A stretch of DNA of 56,281 nucleotides, from NCBI GenBank assembly GCA_000310025.1, contig FN649748.1, positions 2,827,836 to 2,884,116 on the forward strand, read 5' to 3'. The position numbers were made by a program, and so were the translations under genes. The notes beneath the pieces are model-generated. The model did no database searches, had not been told where the DNA came from, and saw only the letters and a list, made by a program, of their open reading frames with translations. This document shows positions 38,101 to 49,900 of this stretch, piece after piece. How positions within the stretch are numbered: the first letter of the stretch is position 1; each line of letters begins with the position of its first letter. This DNA is from Ectocarpus siliculosus (Eukaryota > Sar > Phaeophyceae > Ectocarpales > Ectocarpaceae).

Positions 38101-38395
38101 TCTTTACCGCTTACCTTGGCAGCACGCGATGTCAATGTTGGATCGCGGGAAGTTTCCGGTCAACTGCATCAGCAGTAGCCCCGGAGCGGAAAGACGCACC
38201 GGGCGGGGCAACGGTGGCGGGGGCGGTGACGGATTGGCATCACCCGAACCCAGCGAAGAGCTCTACCGCCATCTTCACTCGTGCAACGGCCGTCCTCGAG
38301 GACACCGATGTGTTTCGCAGCGGCCCGGCTCGCACAGGAGGTCTGTTGCTCGCAACGCCTTTCGGCGTGCAATTCTGTACACGTGTGCACTGTAA
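32133..38395 (+). CDS. Galactose-3-O-sulfotransferase-like protein (partial; intron carries an LTR retrotransposon)
   Basis: Sulfotransferases of this Golgi family move sulfate from PAPS to a sugar hydroxyl; brown algal walls are rich in sulfated fucans. Exon 32133-32220 encodes GVVVLITERMSESVDIL, matching the family's LVLI-E-x-FDES-LVLL core. Exon 32378 onward gives HLMQWDMDTIELNV, matching the W-x-xxDv-Y-x-lN segment; its donor is ambiguous (32424 or 32507). Exon 37607-37736 gives NLVDEVLYEHYERQFETLV, matching the N-x-D-xx-LY-x-HF segment. Exon 38123-38395 joins in phase 0 and ends at TAA. A 4.1-kb retroelement lies between the second and third exons. The 5' exons with the PAPS loop were not found and one middle exon may be missing, so the gene could be defective. 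The family call rests on motif order only. Confidence 0.5.
32234..32269. repeat. GTT microsatellite
   Basis: An uninterrupted run of about ten TTG/GTT triplets lies in the intron just after the exon at 32133-32220. Confidence 0.8.
32641..32883 (+). repeat. 5' LTR
   Basis: 243 bp, TGTTTG to CAAACA, collinear with 36521-36768. Confidence 0.9.
32938..33136 (+). repeat. Tandem repeat, about 69 bp x 3, in the retroelement leader
   Basis: Units start GGAATACAAGG or GGAACACAAGG at 32938, 33006 and 33076. Each holds CAGCAGCAG-x-GGGCGGTT followed by CAAGGAGATCCAG. It lies between the 5' LTR and the gag ATG. Confidence 0.8.
33225..33983 (+). CDS. gag: Retrotransposon Gag, N-terminal part
   Basis: A 252-residue frame from ATG 33225. 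The middle has the Copia-type Gag pattern: NWLRRLRIFLASEGLEQTLED, a W-x-x-I-x-x-W segment, then LSPEYDVERKSILADL near the end. It would form the capsid portion that packages element RNA. The stop TAA at 33981-33983 follows GCATACGCT. Gag sequence then continues directly in the +1 frame, so this is a frame-split gag rather than an independent protein. Confidence 0.8.
   Translation: MTSEKDMAEREYGHLSEKNDAPARVMAAGRTSTWAAGGAGLGTQRVSMMNDGNCALSGYSIPPNIPTDSAKAVNWLRRLRIFLASEGLEQTLEDTYPTGYVPVISCLDCIYLNRVHGAALVTAHKRPWGYLLEATCGTDIEERLAACDCVPEAWRVIREWVLPTFDAEKTLLVRRLEAVEMSPGENPKLFFARVDGIVNIMRAVGIEKSEREIVHIIVRQLSPEYDVERKSILADLTIPRAKVEKVVRTAYA
33984..35136 (+). CDS. gag: Retrotransposon Gag, C-terminal part with two CCHC zinc knuckles (+1 frame)
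   Basis: Continuation of gag in the +1 frame, from NNVEIKELGK to a TAA at 35134-35136. A Gln-rich run is followed by two C-x2-C-x4-H-x4-C knuckles, CVRCGRHGHSLGDC (near 34260) and CTACGEYGHRRRMC (near 34327). These are nucleocapsid RNA-binding motifs. After them comes a long Gly/Ala/Thr/Ser-rich tail with an acidic patch. No protease active site (DTGA/DSGA) and no pol domains follow. The frame stays open upstream to 33697, overlapping the first frame, but only the part after about 33984 reads as Gag. Confidence 0.75.
35137..36520 (+). other. Noncoding 3' interior of the retroelement
   Basis: No pol-like frame. It contains two to three imperfect direct repeats around CGATTCCGCGTTT and GCGGAG...CTTCATGAT (about 35620-35830). 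GCAGGGGGGCTGTTAAG occurs twice (near 35850 and 35892), resembling extra copies of the polypurine tract plus LTR start. Confidence 0.7.
36521..36768 (+). repeat. 3' LTR
   Basis: 248 bp, TGTTTG to CAAACA, followed by target duplication CGGGC. Relative to the 5' LTR it has an extra TG, an extra C, an extra CT and about five substitutions. Confidence 0.9.
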
Positions 38396-39891
38396 CTCGT
38401 GTCTTCTTCAGTTTAGACTACATTGTAGACCGGCGCCGACTTCCTTCCAAGGAGAGATGCGAATGGCGATGGAGACCGCACCACACGCTCCGGTGATGCG
38501 GTTAGGGTTAGGCAGCGATGTGGCCGGGTGTGATTCGGAGGGCCTGGGTCAGGCAGCGTTTGTGTACATATGTGTCTAAAGTTTGTGATGTCCCAGGTGC
38601 TGGTTTGCTCCCCGTATCATGTCGTTCTGCACTCTCGGTAGATGCACCCTTGGCCAGTTTGACTGTTTTTTGTGTTCGACCGACGAATGATCTTAGGTCG
38701 CAGCTTGTCCAAATTTGTTTGAATCTGTTGAATGTGTTGCGGGGCGTTGACGTTGTTTCCTTCGCATTTGTTGTTTGTTCTTGCCTTGTTAGTTGTTGTT
38801 GTCGTCGTCGTCGTCGTCGTATTCGTCGTTATTGTTGTTGTTGAAGTTGTTGTTGGTGGCGTCCTCGTTGCGTGGTGACGCTGCTCTAGAATACCTACGC
38901 TATATAGTCTCGGTAGATGTTCCGTTCCTGGTTATTGACGAAGATATCGAATACCTACTAGTCTATGGCACACCGCCACCACGTGGTACTGATGTGATGT
39001 CCTTGTGACGTGTTCCGTTCTTTTTCGATTCATACTTTTTTGTTTTTAGGTCTGTGCTTGCTTCACGCGGTCGATTGTGTTTTTGAAAACTCGCTACCTC
39101 ATACGATGCGTGCACCAAGACCCCGGTGTTTCGGTGTTTCGGAAACAATTTCGACTCTTTGGTTGGCAGTGGTTGAATCCCGTTCTACCAAATATACCTC
39201 TTTCAGTTGCACTCGTCGCGAACGCGGTAGTAGTCTTGACGCGTGATATATTTGCCGTGGTTGATGTTGGCCGCAAAAGGAAGTCAACCCTCTTGATCAC
39301 GCCTAGGGTCAAGATCTTGAGATAGCAATTTCAGATACTCACTTCTTTGGGTCTACACGGATCTCTCGTTCGTACTGAAGCGAAGGCAAGAATGCCGGCT
39401 AGATAAGGATATCGTGGTGGACGGCTGCTCAATGCCTTCAACAATTTGCTAAACCCGGGTACGTGCCAAAGGGGAATTTTAGCGGTAGAAGGGGACGAGG
39501 GGATCCATCATTACTGGGCACCGATTGATGGCGTCATGGCAACCTAAGCCCGTCCATGGCTGGGCGACGCGGCTTGTGGGATCATCGCTACTTCCGCCGC
39601 GGCGCCGACTAATCTTCGTACAGGGTATCGAATAAGACCCGCCAGTCTTCCTCGCTCCTGCTCACACAAGATACAGCACGGGGCCACAGCAATGGAGGAT
39701 CAGATAAAGCGTCAAAACCTACGGTTAACCGTCTGTTTGATGGAGCGAAAATCAAAGGCTTGGTCTACCGACAGAAATTGAACAACGTTTTTCGGAGCGA
39801 ACTTGGATTTTGGGGGGCACTACAATTTTAGTTGTTCGAACAAAAATGCTGTAAGCTGTTTGTTGGAAAGCGAGCAGGTGGTTCACCGTAC
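38396..39891. other. Stretch without recognised gene
   Basis: Contains a GTC/TCG triplet run (about 38798-38830). Possible 3' ends of the flanking convergent genes; no further exon was defended. Confidence 0.5.
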
Positions 39892-42561
39892 CTAGGTAGC
39901 CCCACCGGCTCAGGTACATTCTCGATAACGGTCTCGTCGCTGTCGCTGGAGCCGTCGTTACTCTTGCCTGGCGCATCGACGCCATGCGGTACGCCGTCTT
40001 CCTGCCGGGCCAAAGATATAGAATGCAATACCGGAGTGAATACGAAGGGGAGGGGAGTACTGCAATCACTTTTGCCATACACCTACATCTCTTGGTCTGG
40101 GTGTGCGTGGCCGGTTCTGCCGGAGCCCAGAAACCTGGCACCAAATGTCCTTCTACGTCCTGAAGCGCATACGCTGCATAGATGCCGGTAGTCTACTTGG
40201 AGTTTGGGCGGAAGCGGGCGGGATTTCAGTTTTCATTTTCGAGGTGCAGAACTTTGGCATGACGACACCCCCTTCTGCCCCCCGACGCTGACGATGAAAT
40301 CCCTCCACCCGGATTTTCTCATCCCTGCATCACCGTCGCCCTTGAGTCGAGTCCAGAAGTTCTCCATTAAGCCCTTGCCCCATCCTCCTCTGGAGACTAC
40401 GAGGACAAGCAGCAGAGAAAAAACGACCCCTACCGTTACTCCCCGCGCGAAGCCGCCTCCAATTGAAGACAGCGCGGTACCTTCGTCGATACCTGGCCCC
40501 TCTCCGGTGCAGTCCGTTTCTCCCCTCTCACAGAGTGAATCATCGGCGGCCGCCGTTGCAGAGAATAAATACGGGCGGGATGATTCATGTAGCACGGGGA
40601 CTTGAGGCGTGTAGTTGGCGTGGCCGGCGGTCCTGATACCCGGAGACGTGATGGTGGTCTCTGCGTTGAAGACGGGCGCGTGCTGCTGCTGGGGCACGTG
40701 GGCCACGGGGAGAAGGTGAAAGTTGCCGATGACGGCGCCACTGCTTGTCGCCTTAGGTATGCGCGGAGTTCGGTCAATGCAACGGCACGGGGCGCACGTA
40801 CGCCCATTGTAGCAGGAGAAGAGGAACAGGGAAATAGAGGCGAGGGCCCGAAATGAGAGAAAATATGCTATGACAGGCGGAGTGACTACCTCGAGGGACG
40901 CATCCCAGCCAACGTGCGTGGCCTTCCCGTGCGGGTCCGGGTCTAGACATGACAAATCGATCGCAATCCATTGTATGCATTCACTCCGGAGTCGTTGACC
41001 GTGCATTCGATGCCCAAATCTGAGGCGCACCGTGGTCGGTATCAGTTCAACAATGCTTTTTATGAACGGCAAATACAAACACTCCGCATCGAGTGAACTG
41101 ATTCCCTGAGAGTGGATCAGAGGTGCTCCTACACCATACTCACTTGTCCACTGTTCACCTCGAACTTGATCGATGAAGGCAGGGGAAGGAACAATAGACG
41201 AACAATCTCCGCCGTATGCCGTTCACGCCTCCCGGCATCTCCCCCGTCATGATTGCGTGACTGCCAAGAAGCACTCGATACTCGTCTGGCAAGAGAAGAA
41301 GACGTCGTAATCGGCATGAATCCGTAGCAGTCGGAGAGTGTCAAGCTATAGGTGCCGTCGTCAGAAAGCGAGACGCTGTTGTAGCTCCGCACGAGCAGCT
41401 CGCGCTCGACGAAAAGAAGGTCAACGCCTTCGCCTTGGTCGGTGGCGGCCTCTGCACGCCGTCAGTTAGAACGGGCCCGGGAGGATGTTGGTGTGCCACA
41501 GTAGCACTCAATTTGCATGCTGACGTCCACGAAGGAGGGATATTAAAAGCAGTTGCACACTTTTGGTCGAGGACATGCTGACGTCCACGAAGGAGGGATA
41601 TTAAAAGCAGTTGAACACTACTTTGGTCAAGGACAGCTGTCCTACAACTTGCTGTTCATTTGTCAGTCTACGACGTCGAACCCGGTATATCTGTACGTAC
41701 GTGCACGTGACGGCGCACAGGCTTGATCGATTAGTTGAATCTTGCGGGTACGACACAGTCAGGCACCGGCCTAAAATGAAGTAGTCAACCCACATTTCGG
41801 TACTCGTTTGAAAAGTACATTCCTTTCCCCAGGTTCGTCTCAGTTTCAGTCCCCGAGGGAGCCGTGAATGATGTCTTGTGGCTTCACTGAATGAAAATCG
41901 ATTGAACAGGCTATTTCACAAGTTGTTCCGATGCGCATATCGAAGCTGCTCTTCGTTTCCTTTGGTGGACGTACGCCTCATGACGATACTCGCCCTTTTA
42001 ATGTCAACACCGAGACGAAAGATTACAATAGGAACGAACCCCACATCCCCAACATGCAGCTGGCCGAGTTTGTAGCCAGGATGAGTGGAAATATTCACAG
42101 TTTTCCAGTACTACACCATCCCTCAGCTCAGCAGCCAATATGCTGCAATTATTTGTCATAGACATTTACAATAACCATATGCATACTACTGTGGGCTTCT
42201 GCTTTAGCGTATGCCCTCACGGAGTGAACACCAACTATACGTCCCTAAGTATGAACTCTAGCTGATTTCAAAAGTGAAATACGGAGTGACGATACAGCAC
42301 ACTATTCCAGCACGTGTCTTGCCTTCTAGTAGGATTGTGGATGATGTGACTCACTGCGGGAATCGAGTATCAATCATCTTGTTTACAGGCAAGACTAATA
42401 TTTGCGGGTGCATGGTATGCGTAGTAGATGCATTCGATGAGTGGTGAGTTCGGAAGTGCCAGCGTCAACCACGGCGGCATTATGTGCATCATTTCCGTCT
42501 CACCTGAACTTGAAATGAAAGCGGCGCCGCTCGTGCGTGCACGGAGGGTCCGAATTTCGAC
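39892..42561 (-). CDS. Single-pass membrane protein, unknown function (3' exons)
   Basis: Minus-strand exons in order: 42561-42504, 41451-41144, 40751-40269, 40001-39892. Phases agree (1, 0, 0). The first two encode an apparently extracellular region, with VEIRTLRARTSG, DLLFVERELLVRSYNSVSL and DDGTYSLTLSDCYGF. That last stretch resembles the G-x-Y-x-L-x-x-x-D-x-YG(DG) beta-strand motif of secreted stramenopile proteins. The third exon has a linker with N-glycosylation-type sites (NYT), then the hydrophobic helix GVTVGVVFSLLLVLVV followed by Arg and Trp. The last visible exon is a short acidic, Ser-rich tail (SNDGSSDSDETVIENVPEP) ending in phase 2, so one more small exon is expected; a frame ending a few codons later at 39752-39760 is possible. 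The N-terminus with the signal peptide was not found. A surface receptor or adhesin is possible but unproven. Confidence 0.6.
41516..41635. repeat. 58-bp tandem duplication in an intron
   Basis: Two copies start CATGCTGACGTCCACGAAGG at 41516 and 41574. They are nearly identical and lie in the intron between exons 42504-42561 and 41144-41451 of the membrane protein gene. Confidence 0.85.
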
Positions 42562-45500
42562 CTGCAAGCAAAATATGGTAGTGCGCGGCGACGATAGCAA
42601 TTTTGACAGTGGAATCGGCCTTGACAGTGAAGGATGCAGGTGGGGATTTCAGGGGCCCCGTGGGCCTGCCTGACACGATACATATTTGAGCACCGATCAC
42701 TGCCTGTCTAATTCTAGAAGGATGGTTGGCCATTGTTCCCGACACCCCCAAAGAACAAGGAATGGGAACCAGGACGTAGGTTAGCCACTCCCAAATGTTG
42801 CCGACGGAGAGAAAATAGTCCCACCAAGTACATGCCAATGCGGGACTTCGTGTACTGCTGATGTACAGTAGAAGAATGCATCGTCGTCTTATGTGCATGT
42901 GGTATGTAGTTTCAGATGCACGGTCTAAACGTAAAGTTTCAGCTGGGAAGCTTCCTGCACGAGTCGCACCTGACAGTAGGGACCGCGCTGCCGGTCGTCC
43001 CTGTCGGCTTGCTGGTCATCCTCTTCTCCCATAGATGCTGGAGCGTACGGTGGCCAGGTCGCGGAAAACACTCTGGATGCGCCGCCGGTCGCAGCGGACG
43101 TTTAAGGCATCTTTGGGGCAAGCGACCCTTCCTTGCGGTAGAGAGCGGAGAAGCCGGCGAGGGAAGAGGAGAGGCAGTGGTGAGAGGCCTTCTAATGAAG
43201 CCGTTGCTCTGGTGTGCCCAAATAACCGCTGCTTGTTCCCGGAGCCAACGAGTTGATACTGTAAGACAGGAGTTTTCTCAAGCTGAACGTACTACTGTGG
43301 TCTACATAGACGACGGCAGGCAGTCTCCCGCTAAATATCGGCAAATACCGTAAATCAAGGGATCCTCTTCCATTCGCTATGCGGAGTCATGGACGCAGGA
43401 CAAGCTCCTCCACAGCAGCTCCGCAGCAGGTGCCAACGAAGCGATTGTGCTTCAAAACAGCAAGTGAATATGCATATGTGATCCAGCTGTTGGCCTACGC
43501 TTGCTGCCGCACCCTCACGCCCTTCTTACCTTTCGTAGCGTCTCTCAGCAGGTCTAGGGAGGGAAAAAGGAAACAAGCTGCCAACGCACCGATGGGCACA
43601 CACCAAAATGCCACACCGAGCCCTCTCTCTCGCTGCTCTGTGGTGTGTGCAACGCTGTGGATCGCTGCAGCAACTGCAGTGCGTAGGGGCCGCGCAACTG
43701 CTATCCACAGAGGGGGCTGCTTCTCCTATCTATGCCCCCCCCGCCGGCAAGTTGCTGTGTGTGATCTTTGGCTGAGGTCTGACCTGCGCAAGTGTCGCGG
43801 GGAAGTTTGTGAACACTTCGCACAGACCCCGTCGGTGGATGGCGTTGCTGGCCATCAAGTCGAGGTTGCATGGAAGTTCTCTCTCGCTCTCTCTACTTGG
43901 AAATGCCTCTTGTGCCAGTGGAAACCCCTAGTATTGTGATCTTCGGAGATGTGTCCAACATTGTTCAACCATATGGCGCTCCTGCGTCCTCTCTTCAACC
44001 CTGGCAAAGGTTGCTTGGAAACAACACAGACGCCTGTTCACTGTTGTCTGACGGGCTAGAGAGAACCCTATTGTCGCACTGCAGGTGAGCTGGTGTCTGA
44101 ATGGGGTAAACCCATCCATGTTGTCGATGACGCTCTCGCTTTAGCGTACGCAGAAAACATCAGTTCGTCTGATCACAGTGTTCGTAAGCCATGTACACAG
44201 TAGTTCATACGGCCCTTTCCACAGCAGTACATCGATACAATCCCGCTTGTTTCGTGCGTAGACCAAAGATTCATTCGATGCGATGTGAATGGACCCTCGT
44301 TGGTACAGGCGAACTTCCGCACAGGTGAGAAAAAGGAAAACGGAGGTCTGTGCACAACAACAGGGCGCAGCGACAAAAATCTCCCTCCGTTCTGAAGGCT
44401 TCGCGATTATTTCCCGGACGCCCACAACATCTTGTTCAGGTGAAAACAACGTAATCAAATCCTTGGATTTTCCAATATTCGTGCGTATATTCATAAATGC
44501 ATGGCATGGGGAGAGGGGTGGAATTTGCCCCATGCACCCCGCAACCTGGCCTCACTCATCATCTAATAGTGTGAATTCTGTGCACGGCACAATATGTACG
44601 CAGATACTGTAGGGAGATAGAGATAGATGCATTTGACTTGAATGTCGAAAAAGGGGTGCCGCGTTGGATGCGTACCATAGCTAAAACGGTTACCCGAGGA
44701 CAAGCCGCGAAGCTGCCCGTGGAGCACACCACGTGCTTGTCTCAGCACTGTCTGTATGAGCGTTGCCTGAAATGCCCCCAGTCTGTACGCATGTGAAAGA
44801 ATTGGGTCAGAAAGACACCCACACTCATTGACATATACATGCAAGTTCCCCGAACCAAAGCACAGTGAAGGGGTGAAAAGTCGTGCAGCAGGCCGAGAGA
44901 TGGCATGCTCGCGCCCCGGGTGTGCGATGCAAACTTTTGTGATTTGGGGGGCGTGGGATCATTCAGTCATCGCGCTATTCCCGTCGGTTCTGTGCAGTAC
45001 CTGGTGAGATATCTGGGAACTCACCACTGTCATTTCTTGGTGGAAATACTTTCATTTCGTAGCTAGACCTCCACCTTGTTGTTTGCTAGTATGCAGGCAC
45101 AGTACCACATATCGAGGCTCCCTGTCCTACTTTGGGAATCGTTGTCTTCTGCAATACAGAGACATTCCGCCATCCAACATGTAACATAAAAACGCAACAA
45201 TCAGGAACAACATTACTTCAGTATTACACACAGCCTGACTACCACGCATACACCGTACGTCACATTTACTTCCACACCCACCCCCGATCGGTACACTACG
45301 CTCGATTACTCTCCAACAACTAAGGACTTCCAGTGTCGGGATTTGCGGCGTTGGAGCCATCAAGTCACGAGCTTTCCTAAACAACTAACGTGCCATGTTG
45401 TCATCCTCTTCGTCATGGAGTAATCGGGCGTTGACCTTCCGTCCAGGGGATGTTGCATCTTTTGCGACTTGCAGTACTTGAACCGGGAGAATATTCGAGC

Positions 45501-46942
45501 CTATATACTTTGAATTATGAGTTCCTTCTATTGCAATGGCTTCAAACCTAACGCCCACTTGCTCATGTTTGGACCTCATCTCTAGTACACACCCTGAACA
45601 GACTTAAGAGGCATGCGGAAAATCCAAACTGCGACGCTCGAGCGGAAAGGTAATAGCGCGAGAACGACTAAACAGAAACCATGCCGTGAAACACGTGACG
45701 ACATCGATGGAGTAAAAGGACAATGAGATAGTGAGACACAGAATGAACCTGTCAAGACGAGAGGAACCACAAACACCTATCCGTCTGCCGTAAATCGAGC
45801 GGCATATCGTAAATTCGATACGACGAGGTCAAAATATTGACCGTCCAAGGGGACTCCAAAGACGAGCGAACAAGAAACATCCAACGTAAACGCAGCTATA
45901 AGGCAGTGCGAAAAAGAACGAGGCGCTCTGCCCATGCTTCAGGCTCTCGAGCGTCACGTGCACGAGGCGGTAATGCCTCTACTTCAGGCTCTCTAGCCTC
46001 GCATGTACTACTTACTGTACATCAGACCGCCAACCCCATTACGCGTCGCAGTGCTGCTACACGCACAGCGCACACCCCCTTTGCAAACTACAGGATGCCA
46101 TTTTCAGTGCAAAAGGCATGGTACAAGATAATGAAATGTCGCTAGATACTGTCAAATTCGGAAGAGCAGCATAGGGGCCGCAGTATTCGACACCGTGCCC
46201 GATCGGATCGATACGGGAAATTTCTGACCATTTTCGCGGCGTTGCACACCCAACGTGTAGACGCACCAAAAGCCTAGACCATGTAACGCACTCGATAATA
46301 GTGGAGGGCAAAGAGGAAATGATGTACTTGAGGAAATGAAAGCTTAATTGCTGCATAAAGAACATATACACATCTGCCGACGCCCCTTACACAAACAGAA
46401 GGCATGAAAACCATGCTACACCCAGGCAGGCTTGTCTTTCACCTGACAGATACCTCCGAGCTATTAAAATAATGTCGCCACGCCCCAGGTTCCTGCAAGG
46501 AAATCGTCAGCCGCCAACAGAGCACACTCCGAGTACCTGCAGACAACACCCACCACGCATAAGGTTTGGCGGCTCTCGACATCCATCTGAAAATCTGACA
46601 GCTATACCCTGTCCGAGCGCCTTCGCACTCTTTTCACATCAAGCACACACGCCGCACGCCGTAGGCTGCCCACAGCGCCATCGACAAGCTCGTGCATTTC
46701 ACAGGGACAAGGGCTGATCTTTACGACAACCGTTGCCACGGACATGCGTGGCACTGACATTGCACGGCCTTTGACCGGGAGCAATGCCTTGCCTGCAAAC
46801 TCACAGCTGCAGCCAACGAGCTTTCGTCCCCAACTGCATTCTAGTGTGTGCATGCACGCCGCAACTCCAAGCTATCTGCGAACACGCCAAGCAGCATCCA
46901 TCCCCCCCACCCCCCATCCATCCCACGCACCTCGCAGCGATA
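42562..46942. other. Gene-poor stretch
   Basis: The 5' exons of the minus-strand membrane protein gene should lie here. A plus-strand frame at 42916-43050 has a hydrophobic segment (LPVVPVGLLVILF) ending near a plausible splice site, but it has no partner exon that I trust. The remainder shows only short overlapping frames. The 3' UTR of the fusion gene is expected just below 46943. Confidence 0.4.
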
Positions 46943-49900
46943 CTACCCGGTAGACCCAACGAGATTGTACACAAGGACGCCCGTCAGGGCTACGGCGGTG
47001 CCTCCGAGCTGCCGCCCTGTCATCACCTCCCCCATGAGCAGGATCCCGCTTCCGAACATCACCACCCTCTTGACGGAGTTACCCACGGCGTGGCCCACCG
47101 GGCTGAGCTGGGCCAGGAGGTTGAACGAGGCGAGGTTGTACCCGACGAAGCAGAGGGCCGCGTTCACGCCCTCCATGCTCAGCCAGCTAGCGCCGTTGCC
47201 CTCACGGGCGGCATCCGCGGCTTCGACCACGCCTCCGGGAGCGGGGCCTAGGAGCAGGTCGTCCATGCTCCTCATCACGACCCTGAACGCCATGAGGCTG
47301 ACGCCGATCGCCGCCGCTGCTAAGCTGCAGGCCAGGAGGGTCTGATGCGGTGGGACAGGGTCGCCCTTCTTGATCAGCACGTTGCGAAGAGCGTTGCAGC
47401 AGACGGCCGCCATGGTGAACATTGCTGCCAGCACCACCGGGCTGTGGGGCGTGGCTCCTCCCTCTTCCGCTGCCTCGTGGGCGGTTCCTGCTGTGGCCGT
47501 GCTTTTCGTGGTCAACAAGACGATTCCCGCCATGATGACCGCAAGCGACGCCAGCTTGATGCGGTGAACCGTCTTGCCCAGGATAAGGTGCGAGAACGCG
47601 ACGGCAGCGACCGGCTCGGTGGCCTTGAGCGCGCTCGTCACGGCAACGCCGCCAACGAACACGGAGAAGCTCGTGAGAAAGGCCTGGCAGGTGTGGAGGA
47701 TCGCCGCTAGCCCGGCCAGTCGACTAGTAGCAAACGGCTGCACGAGCTGGCCTAGCACACTGACCGAGCCTCCTGCACGCCCTTCGTCGGTGGCACCCAA
47801 GCCCAGACGTCCGAGAGCGCAAAGGACCACGACCCCGACCGACCCCTGCAGAACGAGGAGGCCTACGGGGTCCTGCGTATCCCGAAGATAGGACTTGCTG
47901 TACCTGCTGAAGGCCACCGCCAGAGCTATCCACAGGATGAAGTTGAGCGCGAAGAGAAAGTTGAGAGACGGTCCTTTCTTGGTAGCTGGGAAGCCCGACT
48001 GTTTCGTGGCGGGGCTTCGTTGTGCTGGCGACAGAGAGTCTCGGGAACCCAGCTCGGAATCTCTGAAGCTGGAAGGGCTGGCGGCATCGGTCATGCCGCA
48101 GTGCTCTTCCATTTCTTGGTGGGCAGTGGCCTTCCCTAGGGCAGGCTCCATGCCGCTGACGGCAATGAGGCCCTTCTTGTCTCCATTGGCTGCGTCAGAT
48201 TTGAGTACCCGAGGGCTTCGACCCCCACCGCGGCCACCGCCCGTCTTCGAGGGCAAGGCGGCCAACGCAATGATGGCGAAGAGCAAGAACAAGGCGGCAA
48301 CGCAGTCCAAGCGGACAGATGCCGGCATCATTTTGTGCGACCATGACGGCACGGACCACTCCGCCGGTGTGCCGTTCAGGGCCGCCGCGGCGCTCACTGC
48401 CGCCTGCGGCGCCAGGAGTCCGTTGTCGATCTGAGCGTGTTGTACAGACGTCACCACATCTGGTCCTTGCTGCTGCTGGTGGTGGTCCCCGACCCCGAGG
48501 ACGTCGACGAGCACGTGGCGCGCGTGCACGATGAACTCGTCGTGGAGCGCGGACAGCCGGTCGTGGATCACCGCCCGGCGATCCCCTTCCTCGTAGAGCT
48601 GCCTCACGCGACTAACCGCCGCGTTCACCAGGTCGCGGTCCAGGTCCTCGTCGATCTGGAGGAACTGGTCGGGCAGGGACATGGCGCGCGCCATGACGTC
48701 GGGCACCTTGTTGCCCGAGGGGAGACGGAACGCGGCGAAGGTCGGCACGCCCATGTGCAGGCCCAGCACCACGCCGTGGAGCCTGGTCGAGATGATCGCC
48801 TTGCAATTGCACAGCTGCTCGACGTACTCCATCGGATCGACGATTTGCTCCACTGCGCCGGGGTACGCGAACTTCTCGGGGGGTCCGGGGGGCGAATTTC
48901 ACAGCACCCGATGGAAGAGAGGCGGGGGAGAGGGGTTATTCAGTGACACCCAGGATGGCATGATGTGAAAGGGACGCGAAACGCCCCCATACTTGTCTCA
49001 TACACACGAATGCTTGGTCTGTGGGCGGGAACACGGGAGAATAATATAAACACGAGCGACCGCACAACGCAATCCATGCCAATGCCCACCTTTTCGATCT
49101 CCTTCTGATGCTTCGGGAAAACGTTGATGAACCTGTCGCCCTCCCTCACAGCGTTGAGCAGGTGTTCGTGCATCTCAATCGTGTCCTGCGTGTTGGCCGC
49201 AGGTACTACGAAACATAGGGGCTGTTGATCGTCGCCTACGGGAACCACGAGCCGGTGAAACAAAGGCGAGAAGCGCGAACAAAATGCAAGCGGCAACGTG
49301 CAAGAAATCAGCGTGGTTGACGGCTGACTGGCTGGGGCGGCAAGATAACAACTTCATTTTCCTCCTGTCTTAGCTGGCTGCGGTGTTCATCTCGCGTGGG
49401 TCTCGCCTTGCCGGGGAAACCGACCAATAGCATTGAACATTGGCGTGTGAAAACAAACCCAAACGCGGGTCTTGAGCTCTTAGTGTCAGGTACCTTCCGA
49501 TCGCAAAAGACAACTCTCCCGTTCATGAAACGAAAATTGGTTCCCCGATAGTCTCTTCCATTTACTCTGCTCGGACCAGTCAAAAGCCAGCGGTGCTCAC
49601 CTGCGCTCCGTTTCCAGCAACTGCCCTCTTTGTCAGACAGCATCTTGTTGCTCAACACGGGGTCCCTCACGAGAGCGACGTCATCGGGGGCCACGGTCGC
49701 GTTGGGATCGCGCCCCAGCACGGACTTGAACGTTTTGATCGACGTCTCATCGCGGCCGGACACGAACACCGCCTTCGACAGCAGCTTGCTGTAGGTCTTC
49801 GCGCGGTAGCTGACAGGGGGGAGGAAACGACAACAGACCGGCGGACGCCAGCGGTCGAAAGCAGCGCGCACGCATGCACGAGAGACGTCTGCTGTCGAAA

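Noticed and set aside
47345-48946. Long plus-strand frames opposite the fusion gene
   Set aside because: They are antisense shadows of the GC-rich transporter and enzyme exon; the minus frame carries the conserved motifs.
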